A DNA stretch of 64,000 nucleotides from Tuwongella immobilis. GTDB lineage: Bacteria > Planctomycetota > Planctomycetia > Gemmatales > Gemmataceae. The position numbers and the translations under genes are program-made. Of the stretch, positions 29,541 to 38,752 are shown piece by piece. How positions within the stretch are numbered: position 1 is the first letter of the stretch; every line of letters begins with the position of its first letter. The stretch spans positions 1,898,920 to 1,962,919 of the forward strand of contig NZ_LR593887.1 of NCBI RefSeq assembly GCF_901538355.1, written 5' to 3'. The notes under the pieces are model-generated. The model was not told the origin of the DNA and searched no databases. It was given only the letters and a program-made list of their open reading frames with translations.

Positions 29541-30953
29541 ATGGAATTTCGCGTACCTCAACTCGGTGAGGGGGTTTACGAAGCGGAAGTCGTGCGCTGG
29601 CGGGTGACCGTCGGGCAGACCGTTCGCTCCGGTCAACCCTTGCTCGAAGTGATGACCGACAAAGCGACCATGGATGTGCCGGCTCCGTTTCAGGGCACCA
29701 TCACACGGTTGCTATTGGAACCGGGCCAACGTGTCCCCATCGGCACGGTCATGCTCGAATTCACCCCCACAGTCACGGAATCACTCCCCTTGGGCGGTCC
29801 TTCCCCAAGTCTTTACGCAACCACTGGTTCCAATCCCAACCCGGAATTGCCTCGCGCGGTCACCCCGCCACCCAATCGGATTGTGTTGCGATCGAACGAT
29901 CCGCAAACCGTTCCGATGTCGCATCCTCAATCCCGGCCAACGCCTGCGGCCGCACCATCGGTTCGGCACTTGGCCCGAAAATTGGGCATCGATCTCAACA
30001 CGGTTTCAGGGACGGGGCCGGGCGGTCGCATTCTGATGGACGATGTGCTGTCGGCGACTCCGATGGGCGGAGCGGGTGCCGATCGCGGTGATTCATCAAT
30101 GCCACCTCCGCCGTTGCCGCCGTTACCCCTCATGCCGACGCCGACGATGACCTTGCGTGGCACGGCCGGCCCGACGTTGAATCTCGGTCAGCCCGGCACC
30201 CGGATTCCGATGCACGGACTGCGTCGGCAAATGGCGGACTACCTGACGGAAGTCACCCGCCGCGTGCCGCAGTGCAGCCTCATCGACGAATGCGATCTCA
30301 CCGATGTGGTTCGACTGCGGGATACGCTGAAAGAGACGTTGCAACAGCAAAGTATCAAGCTGACGTATCTGCCATTCTTTGTGATTGCGTGTGTGCGGGC
30401 ATTGAAGGAAGTGCCGCTGTTCAACAGCAGCTTGGACGAGCATCGCAACGAAATTGTGCTGCATGATCGCTATCACATTGGGATTGCCGTCGCGGTGCCC
30501 GATGGGGTGTTGGTGCCGGTGCTACGTGACGCCGATCAGATGGATATTATTACGATTGCGCGGGAGATTGAGCGAATTAGCCGCGCCGCGCGAGCGGGGA
30601 CCAGCAGCCGCGAAGATCTCCAAGGTGGGACGTTTACGCTGACGTCGATCGGTGGGATCGGCGGGTTGATCGCCACGCCGATGGTGCCGCATCCGCAAGC
30701 AGCGATTTTGGGCATTGGCAAGATCGTGCGTCGGCCGGTCTACAACGCCGACGATGAATTGCGATCGGCACAGATGGCCTATCTGTCATTGTCGTTCGAC
30801 CATCGCATTTTGGATGGTGCGATTGCCGCCACATTTGTGAATGCGGTGATGCGTCAGTTGCAGAATCCCGCACGGTTGCTCTTGCCCGCCGATCTTCGCG
30901 AAGGAATTGCACCCGCCGCAAGCCCAACGACGCCATTCCGACGGTCGGCGTAA
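29541..30953 (+). CDS. 2-oxoacid dehydrogenase E2 (dihydrolipoyl acyltransferase)
   Basis: A 470-residue core protein of the dehydrogenase complex. One lipoyl domain (residues about 1-75, lipoyl Lys in MTDKATMDV) is followed by a Pro-rich linker, a peripheral subunit-binding domain (VRHLARKLGIDLNTVSGTG, about 140-180), a second linker, and the catalytic domain with LSFDHRILDGAIAATFVN (His/Asp active site). The ATG at 29541 is eight bases after AAAGGA. No E3 gene follows; the strand switches right after. Confidence 0.94.
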   Translation: MEFRVPQLGEGVYEAEVVRWRVTVGQTVRSGQPLLEVMTDKATMDVPAPFQGTITRLLLEPGQRVPIGTVMLEFTPTVTESLPLGGPSPSLYATTGSNPNPELPRAVTPPPNRIVLRSNDPQTVPMSHPQSRPTPAAAPSVRHLARKLGIDLNTVSGTGPGGRILMDDVLSATPMGGAGADRGDSSMPPPPLPPLPLMPTPTMTLRGTAGPTLNLGQPGTRIPMHGLRRQMADYLTEVTRRVPQCSLIDECDLTDVVRLRDTLKETLQQQSIKLTYLPFFVIACVRALKEVPLFNSSLDEHRNEIVLHDRYHIGIAVAVPDGVLVPVLRDADQMDIITIAREIERISRAARAGTSSREDLQGGTFTLTSIGGIGGLIATPMVPHPQAAILGIGKIVRRPVYNADDELRSAQMAYLSLSFDHRILDGAIAATFVNAVMRQLQNPARLLLPADLREGIAPAASPTTPFRRSA

Positions 30954-30987
30954 GTCGAGTATCCATCAGGGTTACCGTTCGATTCGG

Positions 30988-31062
30988 TTATCGCACCCGC
31001 CGTCGGATGCGAAACCAGATCATCGCCGCGCAGACGATGAACAGCAGTAGGATTCCGCCCAT
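30988..31062 (-). CDS. Possible 24-residue membrane microprotein
   Basis: An ATG at 31062, just after the YfhO-like stop, opens a 24-residue frame that reads MGGILLLFIVCAAMIWFRIRRR and two more residues. It is one hydrophobic span followed by a basic end. A G-rich stretch (GGGGGCGAA) sits before it and overlaps the end of the upstream gene. Size alone makes chance likely, but the span and positive end look like a small membrane protein. Confidence 0.35.
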   Translation of the reverse strand: MGGILLLFIVCAAMIWFRIRRRVR

Positions 31063-31072
31063 TTCGCCCCCA

Positions 31073-33469
31073 TCAAGAAATCGATGGCGATGCCATCTCC
31101 ACTTTGGGAACCACCGCTCCCCGATTCCGCAGCCAACCGAACACAAAGCCCACTCCAACAAGCACCATTGTGATGATGGTGATGGTGGCCCCGCGATTGA
31201 GCGATTGTGATTCGATTCGGAATTCGACTTTGCACGACGTGCTGGGAAGGACAACGCCCCGGAAGCAGCCGTTGACGCGGAGAATCGGTTCGAGTTGCCC
31301 ATCGATGCGAGCGGTCCATTCCGAGAACCAGACATCGGTGAGAACGAGCATCCCGACTCGGCCGGCTTCGACTTCGACCACGACGCGATTCGGCTGATAT
31401 TCGGTGATCGTGGCGGTGCGCTTGCTTGCCCCCGGTTGCGGCTGTGGCATGGCGCTGGGGAGATTGCTGACCAGTGCCGTCGTGCGGAAGTCATTGTCCC
31501 GCATCGCGTTCCGTGCCGACTCTGCATCTTCGGGCATCGGCAGGAGTTTCTCCACCACAAAGGCACGCGGCATCACATTGGGATTCTCGAACAATCCGTA
31601 GGCCGGAATGTCATAACTGCGTGGATGTTCGAGATGGTACGCCATCGCCGGGCCTTGCTGCGCTACGAGCTTCCAATCGGCGGGGGGCGGGCGATCCAGT
31701 GGCGACAAGCAGTAGCGAACGCCGAGAAGATCGATCAGTTTGGGATTGCGAATCGGCACATCGCCCAGGAACGGCGATTGCAGAAAATCAACGCCCTTGG
31801 CCACGGGGCGGTCTTGCACCCATCGCCAATAGCGTCGATACCAGCCAACATCCAACGGGTTGTAACCGCCAATCGTGGGAATGCCGGCGTGCACGGCGAC
31901 ATACGCGCCACCGCCAAAGGGCGTTAGCGGAATTTCGGTTTCCGATGGCGCCTCGGTCATGGGGAAACTCCAGCCTCGGTCCATGGCTCGATCCGTGGGC
32001 TGAATCCGCTCGGCGAGCGCGGCGACAATCGGTGTCGGTTTCAGCAACGGTTCCGCAGGGCGAACTTCCACCAGGGGGAACAGTACGATTCCGCTTTCCA
32101 GCAGCAGAATCGAGAGCCAAATGGGACGCAACCGCATGCGAGTGATGGGGTTCTGCTCCCGGATCAGCATGGCGAGCATCGCAATCAAAACGGGCAGAAT
32201 CAGCCAATACGGATGCAGCAGGAACGTGACTTTGGGCCAGAGTTCGAGGATGAACAAGCCCGCGCCAATGACCACGAATGCGAGTATCATCACCGACCCC
32301 AACAGGCCGCGCTTCAGCAATTGGGGGAATTCGCCGCGTACCCAGCGATCCGAGATGTCGCCCATGAGCAATGCCATGGGGAAGGCGACGAGTGTCATCA
32401 ATCGCAGATGAATCCGAAACATCCGAAAGACGGGCAATTGTCCCCAAATCCATTCCGGCACAAGTGCGAGCATGGTCAACAGCACCCACACGCCCAAGAC
32501 CAATCGCGTGCGGAACTCGCGCGCCCCGCGCAGAAGCCCGATCAGGAACAACGACACGATCCCCCAGCCGGAAATTGCCTCCCAGCTCACATAATCTTCG
32601 GTCAGTGGAACGGCCAACAGATTCCCAAGTGCTGCTTTGGTAGAAACGCCGGCTAAGCCGCGGTCGCCGGAAAAGTCGCGGAGTGAGGCTTGGGTGGCTT
32701 CCCATGTCGGGAGTAGTTGAACGGCGTATAACCCGAGTGCGGTTGCGCCGCCGAGTGCGCCGAGGGTGAAGAATCGTCGCAATCGGGTGAGTCGTCGTGT
32801 GCCTGCGTCGGATTGGGGTTCCGCGACAACGCCGATGCTCCAAATGACGAGCAGCAAAGCAGAATAGGCCACCCATTGCGGGTGAACCGAAAAAGCGATC
32901 AAACTAAACGCCACGCCGCCGCCCAATGCACTGACGAAGCTACCGGTGCGAATGGCGCGCTCGATGCCCCAGACGGCGAGCGGCAGCCAGGCCAGGCCGG
33001 AGAGGATCGTATGGCCGGCGACCAGAATGTGCAGCAGCCATTTGCCGGCGAACATCCAACTCGTGGCGGCCACGATTGCCCCGAATTCGGACAATCCGCG
33101 ATACCGGGCGAACCCGGCCATGGCCAGCCCGGCAATCCAGACATGGAGAACGATCATCCAACTCAAATACGAGGGAAGCGCCTCGGTGGGCAGCAACAGC
33201 AACGGCCAGTTCAGCGGGTAGAAGATTCCGACCTGCGGATCGTGCAAAAATGGCGACCCCGCGAATTGGGTGGGACACCACAGCGGGAATTCGCCGGTTG
33301 CGCGGAAACTGGTGAGCCAGAAATGCTTCGCCGGCAGATGTTGGTAGAGAATGTCGCCGGTGTCGGTGGCCAGCAGTTGATCGGGATGCCGCACGAGGTC
33401 GACGAAAAGCAACAACGTCAGTGCCAACAACAAGAGCGGCGTGCCGACGATGCGAATGATCTGGCTCAT
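31073..33469 (-). CDS. YfhO-family membrane protein
   Basis: A 798-residue integral membrane protein with many hydrophobic spans and an extracytoplasmic C-terminal part. It has the early loop ATDTGDILYQHLPAKHFW and FPLWCPTQFAGSPFLHDPQVGIFYPLNW, typical of the YfhO family, whose members resemble GT-C glycosyltransferases and transfer sugars to envelope polymers. The Asp near residue 50 in TGD is the position expected for the catalytic acid in GT-C folds; that role is inferred. ATG 33469 is chosen over a TTG further upstream. It lies 39 bases after cobL on the same strand. Confidence 0.8.
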   Translation of the reverse strand: MSQIIRIVGTPLLLLALTLLLFVDLVRHPDQLLATDTGDILYQHLPAKHFWLTSFRATGEFPLWCPTQFAGSPFLHDPQVGIFYPLNWPLLLLPTEALPSYLSWMIVLHVWIAGLAMAGFARYRGLSEFGAIVAATSWMFAGKWLLHILVAGHTILSGLAWLPLAVWGIERAIRTGSFVSALGGGVAFSLIAFSVHPQWVAYSALLLVIWSIGVVAEPQSDAGTRRLTRLRRFFTLGALGGATALGLYAVQLLPTWEATQASLRDFSGDRGLAGVSTKAALGNLLAVPLTEDYVSWEAISGWGIVSLFLIGLLRGAREFRTRLVLGVWVLLTMLALVPEWIWGQLPVFRMFRIHLRLMTLVAFPMALLMGDISDRWVRGEFPQLLKRGLLGSVMILAFVVIGAGLFILELWPKVTFLLHPYWLILPVLIAMLAMLIREQNPITRMRLRPIWLSILLLESGIVLFPLVEVRPAEPLLKPTPIVAALAERIQPTDRAMDRGWSFPMTEAPSETEIPLTPFGGGAYVAVHAGIPTIGGYNPLDVGWYRRYWRWVQDRPVAKGVDFLQSPFLGDVPIRNPKLIDLLGVRYCLSPLDRPPPADWKLVAQQGPAMAYHLEHPRSYDIPAYGLFENPNVMPRAFVVEKLLPMPEDAESARNAMRDNDFRTTALVSNLPSAMPQPQPGASKRTATITEYQPNRVVVEVEAGRVGMLVLTDVWFSEWTARIDGQLEPILRVNGCFRGVVLPSTSCKVEFRIESQSLNRGATITIITMVLVGVGFVFGWLRNRGAVVPKVEMASPSIS

Positions 33470-33508
33470 GGCAGTCTCGTACGAAAGAAACATCCCGAAT
33501 CGATGCAA

Positions 33509-34786
33509 TCAGGCCATGCGACGGTCGTTGGGAATCGGCTTGATGACACTGAGCAGATAGGTCGGATTCACCGCCTCGAATCGGATCGATTCGAGTTGTT
33601 CGACGCTGCGGGCGATGTTGATGAGCTTCACATCGACCGGGACGCCTTGACGTTTGAGTGTCTCGTAGGTGGCCATCAGCATTTCGAGGGTGGCGACGTT
33701 GACGCAGAGGGTGCCGCCTGGACGCAGCACTTGGAACGAGGCTTCGAGCAATCGCGCGACTTCGCCGCCGTTGCCGCCGATGAAAATGGCATCGGGCGCG
33801 GGCAAATGCTGGAACACGCCGGGCGCCATGCCGTGGACCGCCTGCACGTTCTTGATGCCGTACATTTCAGCATTGGCAACAATGAGATGGTAATCGGCGG
33901 CGTCTTGCTCGATGGCGTAGGCGGTCCCCGGTGCGACGAGTTGCGCCGCTTCCAAGGCGACGGATCCGCTCCCCGCGCCGACATCCCACATCACTTTCCC
34001 GGGTTGCAAATCGAGCCGTGCCAGTACCAACGCTCGCACTTCTTCTTGCGTAATCAGGCCCGTTTTCGGGCGACTTTGGGCGAATGCATCATCGGGATTG
34101 CCAAAGCGCCGCAGCTTGGCCGTGGCTTTGACCGTATCCGGGCGACCGGGCTTGCGTCGGAGAATCATCACGTTCAGCGGATCGAACTGCATCGATTGAA
34201 TGTCGCTCAATTCGCCTTGGGTGATGCGTTCATCTTTTCCGCCGAGATTCTCGCAGACATACGCCCGGAAATAATCCAACCCACGGGAGAGTAATTCCCG
34301 CGCAATTCGGGCGGGATGGTAGGTATCGCTGGTAAACAGCCCCACGGTTTCCACAATGCGAATGCGATCCAGCACATCATCCAAGGTGCGTGTGCTGAGG
34401 TCGGTGAGGTAGGCTTCTTCCCAGGATTCTTTGATGCGAGCGAAGGCCAACTGCATGCTGCTGACGTGCGGCAACACCTCGAAATGCTCTTTGCCCAGTT
34501 TATCGCAGAGGTAGCGGGCGATGCCGTAAAAGAGCGGGTCGCCGCTGACGACGATGACCATGGCCTTGCGACCCAATTGGCTGCGGATCAGATCGACGAT
34601 TTCCTGAAGATCGCTGCCGATGCGGTGCCGCTCGGCGTTGATTTCCGGGAGCAATCGCAGGACATTCTCGGAGCCCAAGACCAACTCGGCATGAAGCAAC
34701 ACCTCACGCGACCGACTGGTGAGCCCAGCCAAGCCGTCGTTGCTGATGCCAATGATGACCACTTTATTTGCCGTCGCGCTCGACAT
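33509..34786 (-). CDS. cobL: Precorrin-6Y C5,15-methyltransferase (decarboxylating)
   Basis: A 425-residue fusion of CbiE and CbiT used in cobalamin synthesis. The N-terminal half (1-210) is a tetrapyrrole methylase: VVIIGISNDGLAGLTSRSREVL, VVSGDPLFYGIARYL, HVSSMQLAFARI. The C-terminal half is a Rossmann methyltransferase: VMWDVGAGSGSVALEAAQL, IFIGGNGGEVARLLEASFQVLRPGG. GGAG lies seven bases before the ATG. No other cobalamin gene is in the window, and no cobalamin riboswitch was recognised upstream. Confidence 0.93.
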   Translation of the reverse strand: MSSATANKVVIIGISNDGLAGLTSRSREVLLHAELVLGSENVLRLLPEINAERHRIGSDLQEIVDLIRSQLGRKAMVIVVSGDPLFYGIARYLCDKLGKEHFEVLPHVSSMQLAFARIKESWEEAYLTDLSTRTLDDVLDRIRIVETVGLFTSDTYHPARIARELLSRGLDYFRAYVCENLGGKDERITQGELSDIQSMQFDPLNVMILRRKPGRPDTVKATAKLRRFGNPDDAFAQSRPKTGLITQEEVRALVLARLDLQPGKVMWDVGAGSGSVALEAAQLVAPGTAYAIEQDAADYHLIVANAEMYGIKNVQAVHGMAPGVFQHLPAPDAIFIGGNGGEVARLLEASFQVLRPGGTLCVNVATLEMLMATYETLKRQGVPVDVKLINIARSVEQLESIRFEAVNPTYLLSVIKPIPNDRRMA

Positions 34787-34930
34787 GAGAATTCTCCGAT
34801 TCAGGGTCGAGGTGGATTGTAGCATCCAAACCCGGCTGCGGAGAAGGATTTGCAAAAAACAATCCCCCCAACCCCGTTCCGAACCGGAAGCGAGATCAGG
34901 GGGAGGAACCAATTTCAGCAATCCAGCCCT

Positions 34931-35006
34931 GGGTCGGGTGGCACCCCATTGGCAGCGAAATCGCTACCCGTGACGTGCCCACCCGACCCCCGACAAGATG
35001 CTCGGG
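34931..35006. repeat. Structured inverted-repeat element
   Basis: GGGTCGGGTGGC (34931-34942) pairs with GCCCACCCGACCC (34977-34989) across about 35 bases, and right next to it CCCGA (34989-34993) pairs with TCGGG (35002-35006). The layout of two adjacent hairpins looks like a dispersed element or a terminator for the weak minus-strand frame that ends at 35014. The bases 34787-34930 hold no gene. Confidence 0.5.
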
Positions 35007-35013
35007 CAGTGGG

Positions 35014-35208
35014 TCAGGCTGCGTTGCGAGTGTGCGAGTTCACGGCATGCCAGCCGTCACCTCGCCACTCAAACACGCCTTGATGCGAGCCTTGAAAGGC
35101 CACGCAATAGCGACCATGCCACGAGCAAATCTGCCAACCCTGGCTCCGAAGAAGTTCAAAGTTCGGCTCAAATGATAAGCCGGTACCGGGAGTGGATCGC
35201 AGTTCCAT
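35014..35208 (-). CDS. Possible small hypothetical protein
   Basis: A 64-residue frame (MELRSTPGTGLSFEPNFE...) rich in Trp, Gly and His, with AGGAG 11 bases upstream. An in-frame start at 35271 would add 21 residues. Its aromatic composition (GWQICSWHGRY, VFEWRGDGWH) looks protein-like and unlike a shadow frame, and a hairpin element follows its stop. Nothing homologous is recognised. The stretch 35209-35454 contains no better gene. Confidence 0.35.
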   Translation of the reverse strand: MELRSTPGTGLSFEPNFELLRSQGWQICSWHGRYCVAFQGSHQGVFEWRGDGWHAVNSHTRNAA

Positions 35209-35454
35209 GGAGAGTGGCACTCCTAATCCGGTGAATTTCAAAGGAGAATTTCCATCGGCACACCTATTCATCGGCAATAATGTCGGCGAACCTGAGGAAA
35301 AATCCCGAGAATCGACGATACGCTCATTTCATGCAGCGAAATTGCAAATTCTCGAAGCGCGAGGACTATTCGCATCACCGACCTTTTCGGTGAGACTGAG
35401 AAATGGTATGGTCGAATCGGTATTTTGTGTTCCAGAGATGAGAGGGGCTGGTGG

Positions 35455-35781
35455 ATGACACGCGAAGAACGCCTGCAATCCGTAGCGGATCAACTCACAA
35501 GTCGCGGTCTCGGCTGCCAAGTCCAACCGTTCCGTGGCGAACCGAATCTGCGCTGCTCGCGCCTGACGAACGGCCGCTATCATGGCCCGTGTTTTTGGTT
35601 ATTCATTTCCGATCAAGACGAGTGGCGGATTCTCACCATGCAGGATGAATGCTTTGCGATTCCGGCGGATGAGCTGCCCGCCGATGTGGCCGAGGCGACG
35701 TTGAATGAGATGGATTCGTCGATGGCCATGCCCGCAGACCTGATTGAGTGGTATCGGCTGGCCGTTCGGAAGATCAATTAA
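35455..35781 (+). CDS. Hypothetical protein
   Basis: A 108-residue soluble protein starting at an ATG after GAGGGG. It is compact with an aromatic core (CFWLFISDQDEWRILTMQDECFAIP) and a C-terminal helix (ADLIEWYRLAVRKIN). No signal, span or known motif is seen. It is separated from lpxK by 175 bases and is probably transcribed alone. Confidence 0.65.
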   Translation: MTREERLQSVADQLTSRGLGCQVQPFRGEPNLRCSRLTNGRYHGPCFWLFISDQDEWRILTMQDECFAIPADELPADVAEATLNEMDSSMAMPADLIEWYRLAVRKIN

Positions 35782-35956
35782 CCGAGTGATTCCAGTGATC
35801 CGGATGATCGAGAGTCGTTCGATCGTTGCGTTGTTGATTCGGGAGTTTGCCCAGGTTGCGGAGGGGTGAAATTTTCTTGGCGTTGACAGGTTGCGCGAGT
35901 TCGGAATATAACCAGTCAGCCGGAGATTCCCGAGTTTTCCTGGATGGTGCCATTGG

Positions 35957-37048
35957 ATGGGCAGTCGCCTGCGGGATTGGGTGTTGAGCGTGATTCGCGG
36001 ACGGCGAGGGGTGCTGGCAAGCATGACTCGCGCGGGCTTGTGGACGCTGCAATGGCCGTATCGGCTCGCGGTTGCCTGGCGGAATCGGCAGTTCGATCGC
36101 GGCGTCGGCGTGGTTGGCGTGGGTGTGCCGGTCATCTCGGTCGGCAACCTGACCGTCGGTGGCACCGGCAAAACTCCATTTGTGGAATATCTGGCACAAT
36201 TCCTGCGAGATTCCGGGCTGCAAGTCTGCATTCTGAGTCGGGGTTACGGCTCGGACGGTGGGCGGAACGATGAGGCGATGGTTCTGGAAGAGAACCTGCC
36301 GGATGTACCGCATCTGCAAGCGGCGGATCGGGTGACGTTGGCCCTGACCGCACGCGAAGAATTGGCCGCCGAGGTGCTGATTCTGGATGATGGATTTCAG
36401 CATCGACGGTTAGCCCGAACCTGCGATCTGGTGCTGCTGGATGCAACCGATCCCTTTGGGCAGGAGCATTGTCTGCCACGCGGATTGCTGCGGGAGCCGA
36501 TTCGCAATCTGCGACGCGCTCACATGGCGATCATCAGTCGAGCCGATCAGGTCAGTCCCGACGAACTGCAGGCGATTCGCACGCAGATTCAGCGGATCGC
36601 GCCGGATTTACCCATCGCCACGGCGGTGCATCAGCCATTGGAATTGCTCGGCGTCGCGGGACAACAACAAGCGTGTGAGTTGCTTGCGGGCCGGTCGGTG
36701 GTGGCGTTTTGTGGCATCGGGAACCCAGAAGCGTTTCGGCATTCGTTGGAGCAACTCGGGGCGACGATTCGAGCGTTTCGGAGCTTTCCGGATCATCATG
36801 CGTATTCGCGGGATGATGTGGCCGACTTGGAACGCTGGGTGGAATCGCAGGCCGATGCCGATGCCTGGGTCTTGACCACGCAGAAAGATTTCGTCAAACT
36901 CCAGATCGAATCCCTGGCCGATCGCCCCGTGTGGGCGCTGCGCATTGGCATGGGGTTGCGTGAAGGCGAGGAACGACTCCAAGCCTTGTTGGAACAGGTA
37001 GCGGCGTCGCCATCCGTGCCGTTACCGGACGAATTGGACGAGGAATAG
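35957..37048 (+). CDS. lpxK: Tetraacyldisaccharide 4'-kinase
   Basis: A 363-residue enzyme that phosphorylates the 4' position of the lipid A disaccharide at the inner membrane. The P-loop motif SVGNLTVGGTGKTPFVEYL lies near residue 60, with ILSRGYG and EVLILDDGFQHRRLARTCDLVLLDA downstream. It shows the family end (DADAWVLTTQKDFVKL). It opens the LPS operon; the next gene starts 179 bases later. Lipid A acylation genes are not in the window. Confidence 0.95.
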   Translation: MGSRLRDWVLSVIRGRRGVLASMTRAGLWTLQWPYRLAVAWRNRQFDRGVGVVGVGVPVISVGNLTVGGTGKTPFVEYLAQFLRDSGLQVCILSRGYGSDGGRNDEAMVLEENLPDVPHLQAADRVTLALTAREELAAEVLILDDGFQHRRLARTCDLVLLDATDPFGQEHCLPRGLLREPIRNLRRAHMAIISRADQVSPDELQAIRTQIQRIAPDLPIATAVHQPLELLGVAGQQQACELLAGRSVVAFCGIGNPEAFRHSLEQLGATIRAFRSFPDHHAYSRDDVADLERWVESQADADAWVLTTQKDFVKLQIESLADRPVWALRIGMGLREGEERLQALLEQVAASPSVPLPDELDEE

Positions 37049-37227
37049 ACATTCCTTGTCGTGGTGGGATGGATACGGTTGCAAGGATGCGGCCGGTCGG
37101 AGCGCATGGAATGCGCGAGCGGTCCCGTTCCGTTCGGCTCTCCGGTGTGCACGTCTGGATCATCCGTGGATCGATGGTGTGGATCCCCGAATCTCAGCGG
37201 CCTGCCTACCCCATGGGAGAACGCCGG

Positions 37228-38718
37228 ATGACTGCCAACTTGATTGACCTCGTTCAAGACCTCGGCCAACCGCGTGTGCTGGTGCTGGGCGATTGCATGC
37301 TGGATCGCTACATCTGGGGCAACGCCGAGCGAATCAGCCAAGAGGCACCCGTGATTCTGCTGCACGCGGATCATCGGGAGGAGCGACTCGGCGGGGCATC
37401 GTCGGTAGCGACCATGCTGCGGGCGCTGGGTGCCAAGGTGCATCTGGCCGGCGTGGTGGGCAACGACAGTGACGGTCGCGGGGTGCGGCAGATTCTCACC
37501 GATCTGGAAATCGAACACGAAGGTGTGGTCACCGCCATGGAGCGGCCCACCACCGTCAAAGAACGCTACATGGGCCGCGCTCAGGCCCGACATCCACAAC
37601 AAATGCTCCGCGTCGATTACGAGACCCGCACGGCCATCAACGCCGATACCGAACGGGAATTGATGCAGGCGATTACCGCCCAACTCTCGCGGGTGGATGT
37701 GGTGCTGGTCAGCGATTATGACAAAGGCGTCTGCACGCCGGCGGTCATGGCGCAAACTATTGCGCTGGCCCATCATCGGGGCATCCGCGTGATTGCCGAC
37801 CCGATTCGCGGACGGGATTACCGGAAATATCACGGCTGCAACGCGATCACGCCCAACCGGTTGGAAGCGGGATTGGCGACTGGGCGTGTCATTCAGACGA
37901 TTGATGAAGCGATGGCTGCCGCGGCGCAACTTCGCGAGTCGCTCGATCTCGAAGCCGCGATTGTGACGTTGGACAAAGACGGCATGGCGCTGGTGCATCG
38001 GGATGGCCGTCGCGGCTTATTCCCGACTCGCCCCCGACAGGTGTACGACATCACCGGCGCGGGCGACATGGTCATGAGCGTGTTGGGGTTGGCCCTGGCC
38101 GCTGGCGCAGATTACGAAGCCGCCATTCAGTTGGCGAATGTCGCCGGTGGGCTGGAAGTCGAGAAGATCGGCGTCGCTACCGTCAGCCGCGAAGAAATTC
38201 TCACCGATCTCATGCACGTCCCGTTCCGCTCGGAACAAAGCCCGACGATTCACAAAATTCGCACGCTGCCGCAACTGGTCAACGAAATCGAGATGCGTCG
38301 GCGAAATGGGCAGACCATTGCGTTTACCAACGGCTGTTTTGATGTGCTGCACGCCGGGCATGTGCAATATCTCCACGAGGCCCGCGCTCAGGCGGATGTG
38401 CTGGTGGTGGGACTCAACAGCGATTCCAGCGTGCGATCGCTGAAAGGCCCGGAACGGCCCGTCAACAGCATGGATTCTCGGGCGATGGTGCTGGCAGGAT
38501 TGCAGGCGGTCGATTACGTGACGATTTTCAACGACGCCACGCCGATTGAGCTGATTCGCGCGGTTCGCCCCGATGTGCTGGTGAAGGGTGCGGATTACAC
38601 CAAAGAGCAAGTGGTGGGCAGCGAATTGGTGGAAAGTTACGGTGGCCGGGTGCATCTGGCCGGGCTTCGCGAAGGCGTCTCGACCACGAATTTGATCCAG
38701 CGGATTCGCGCGGCGTGA
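37228..38718 (+). CDS. hldE: Bifunctional heptose 7-phosphate kinase / heptose 1-phosphate adenylyltransferase
   Basis: A 496-residue bifunctional enzyme of ADP-heptose synthesis. The N-terminal ribokinase-like domain (1-340) has VLVLGDCMLDRYIWG, GGASSVATML, and DITGAGDMVMS with the catalytic Asp. The C-terminal cytidylyltransferase-like domain (about 355-496) has FTNGCFDVLHAGHVQYL and LNSDSSVRSLKGPERPV. The ATG at 37228 has GGGAGA upstream. It supplies the heptose used by the following glycosyltransferase. Confidence 0.95.
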   Translation: MTANLIDLVQDLGQPRVLVLGDCMLDRYIWGNAERISQEAPVILLHADHREERLGGASSVATMLRALGAKVHLAGVVGNDSDGRGVRQILTDLEIEHEGVVTAMERPTTVKERYMGRAQARHPQQMLRVDYETRTAINADTERELMQAITAQLSRVDVVLVSDYDKGVCTPAVMAQTIALAHHRGIRVIADPIRGRDYRKYHGCNAITPNRLEAGLATGRVIQTIDEAMAAAAQLRESLDLEAAIVTLDKDGMALVHRDGRRGLFPTRPRQVYDITGAGDMVMSVLGLALAAGADYEAAIQLANVAGGLEVEKIGVATVSREEILTDLMHVPFRSEQSPTIHKIRTLPQLVNEIEMRRRNGQTIAFTNGCFDVLHAGHVQYLHEARAQADVLVVGLNSDSSVRSLKGPERPVNSMDSRAMVLAGLQAVDYVTIFNDATPIELIRAVRPDVLVKGADYTKEQVVGSELVESYGGRVHLAGLREGVSTTNLIQRIRAA

Positions 38719-38752
38719 GTGCAGCATCGCTCGCAGCCAAAGGAGTGGCTCG

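Noticed and set aside
34787-34930. Possible cobalamin riboswitch before cobL
   Set aside because: No recognisable B12-box or conserved core on the minus strand; only G/C-rich sequence.
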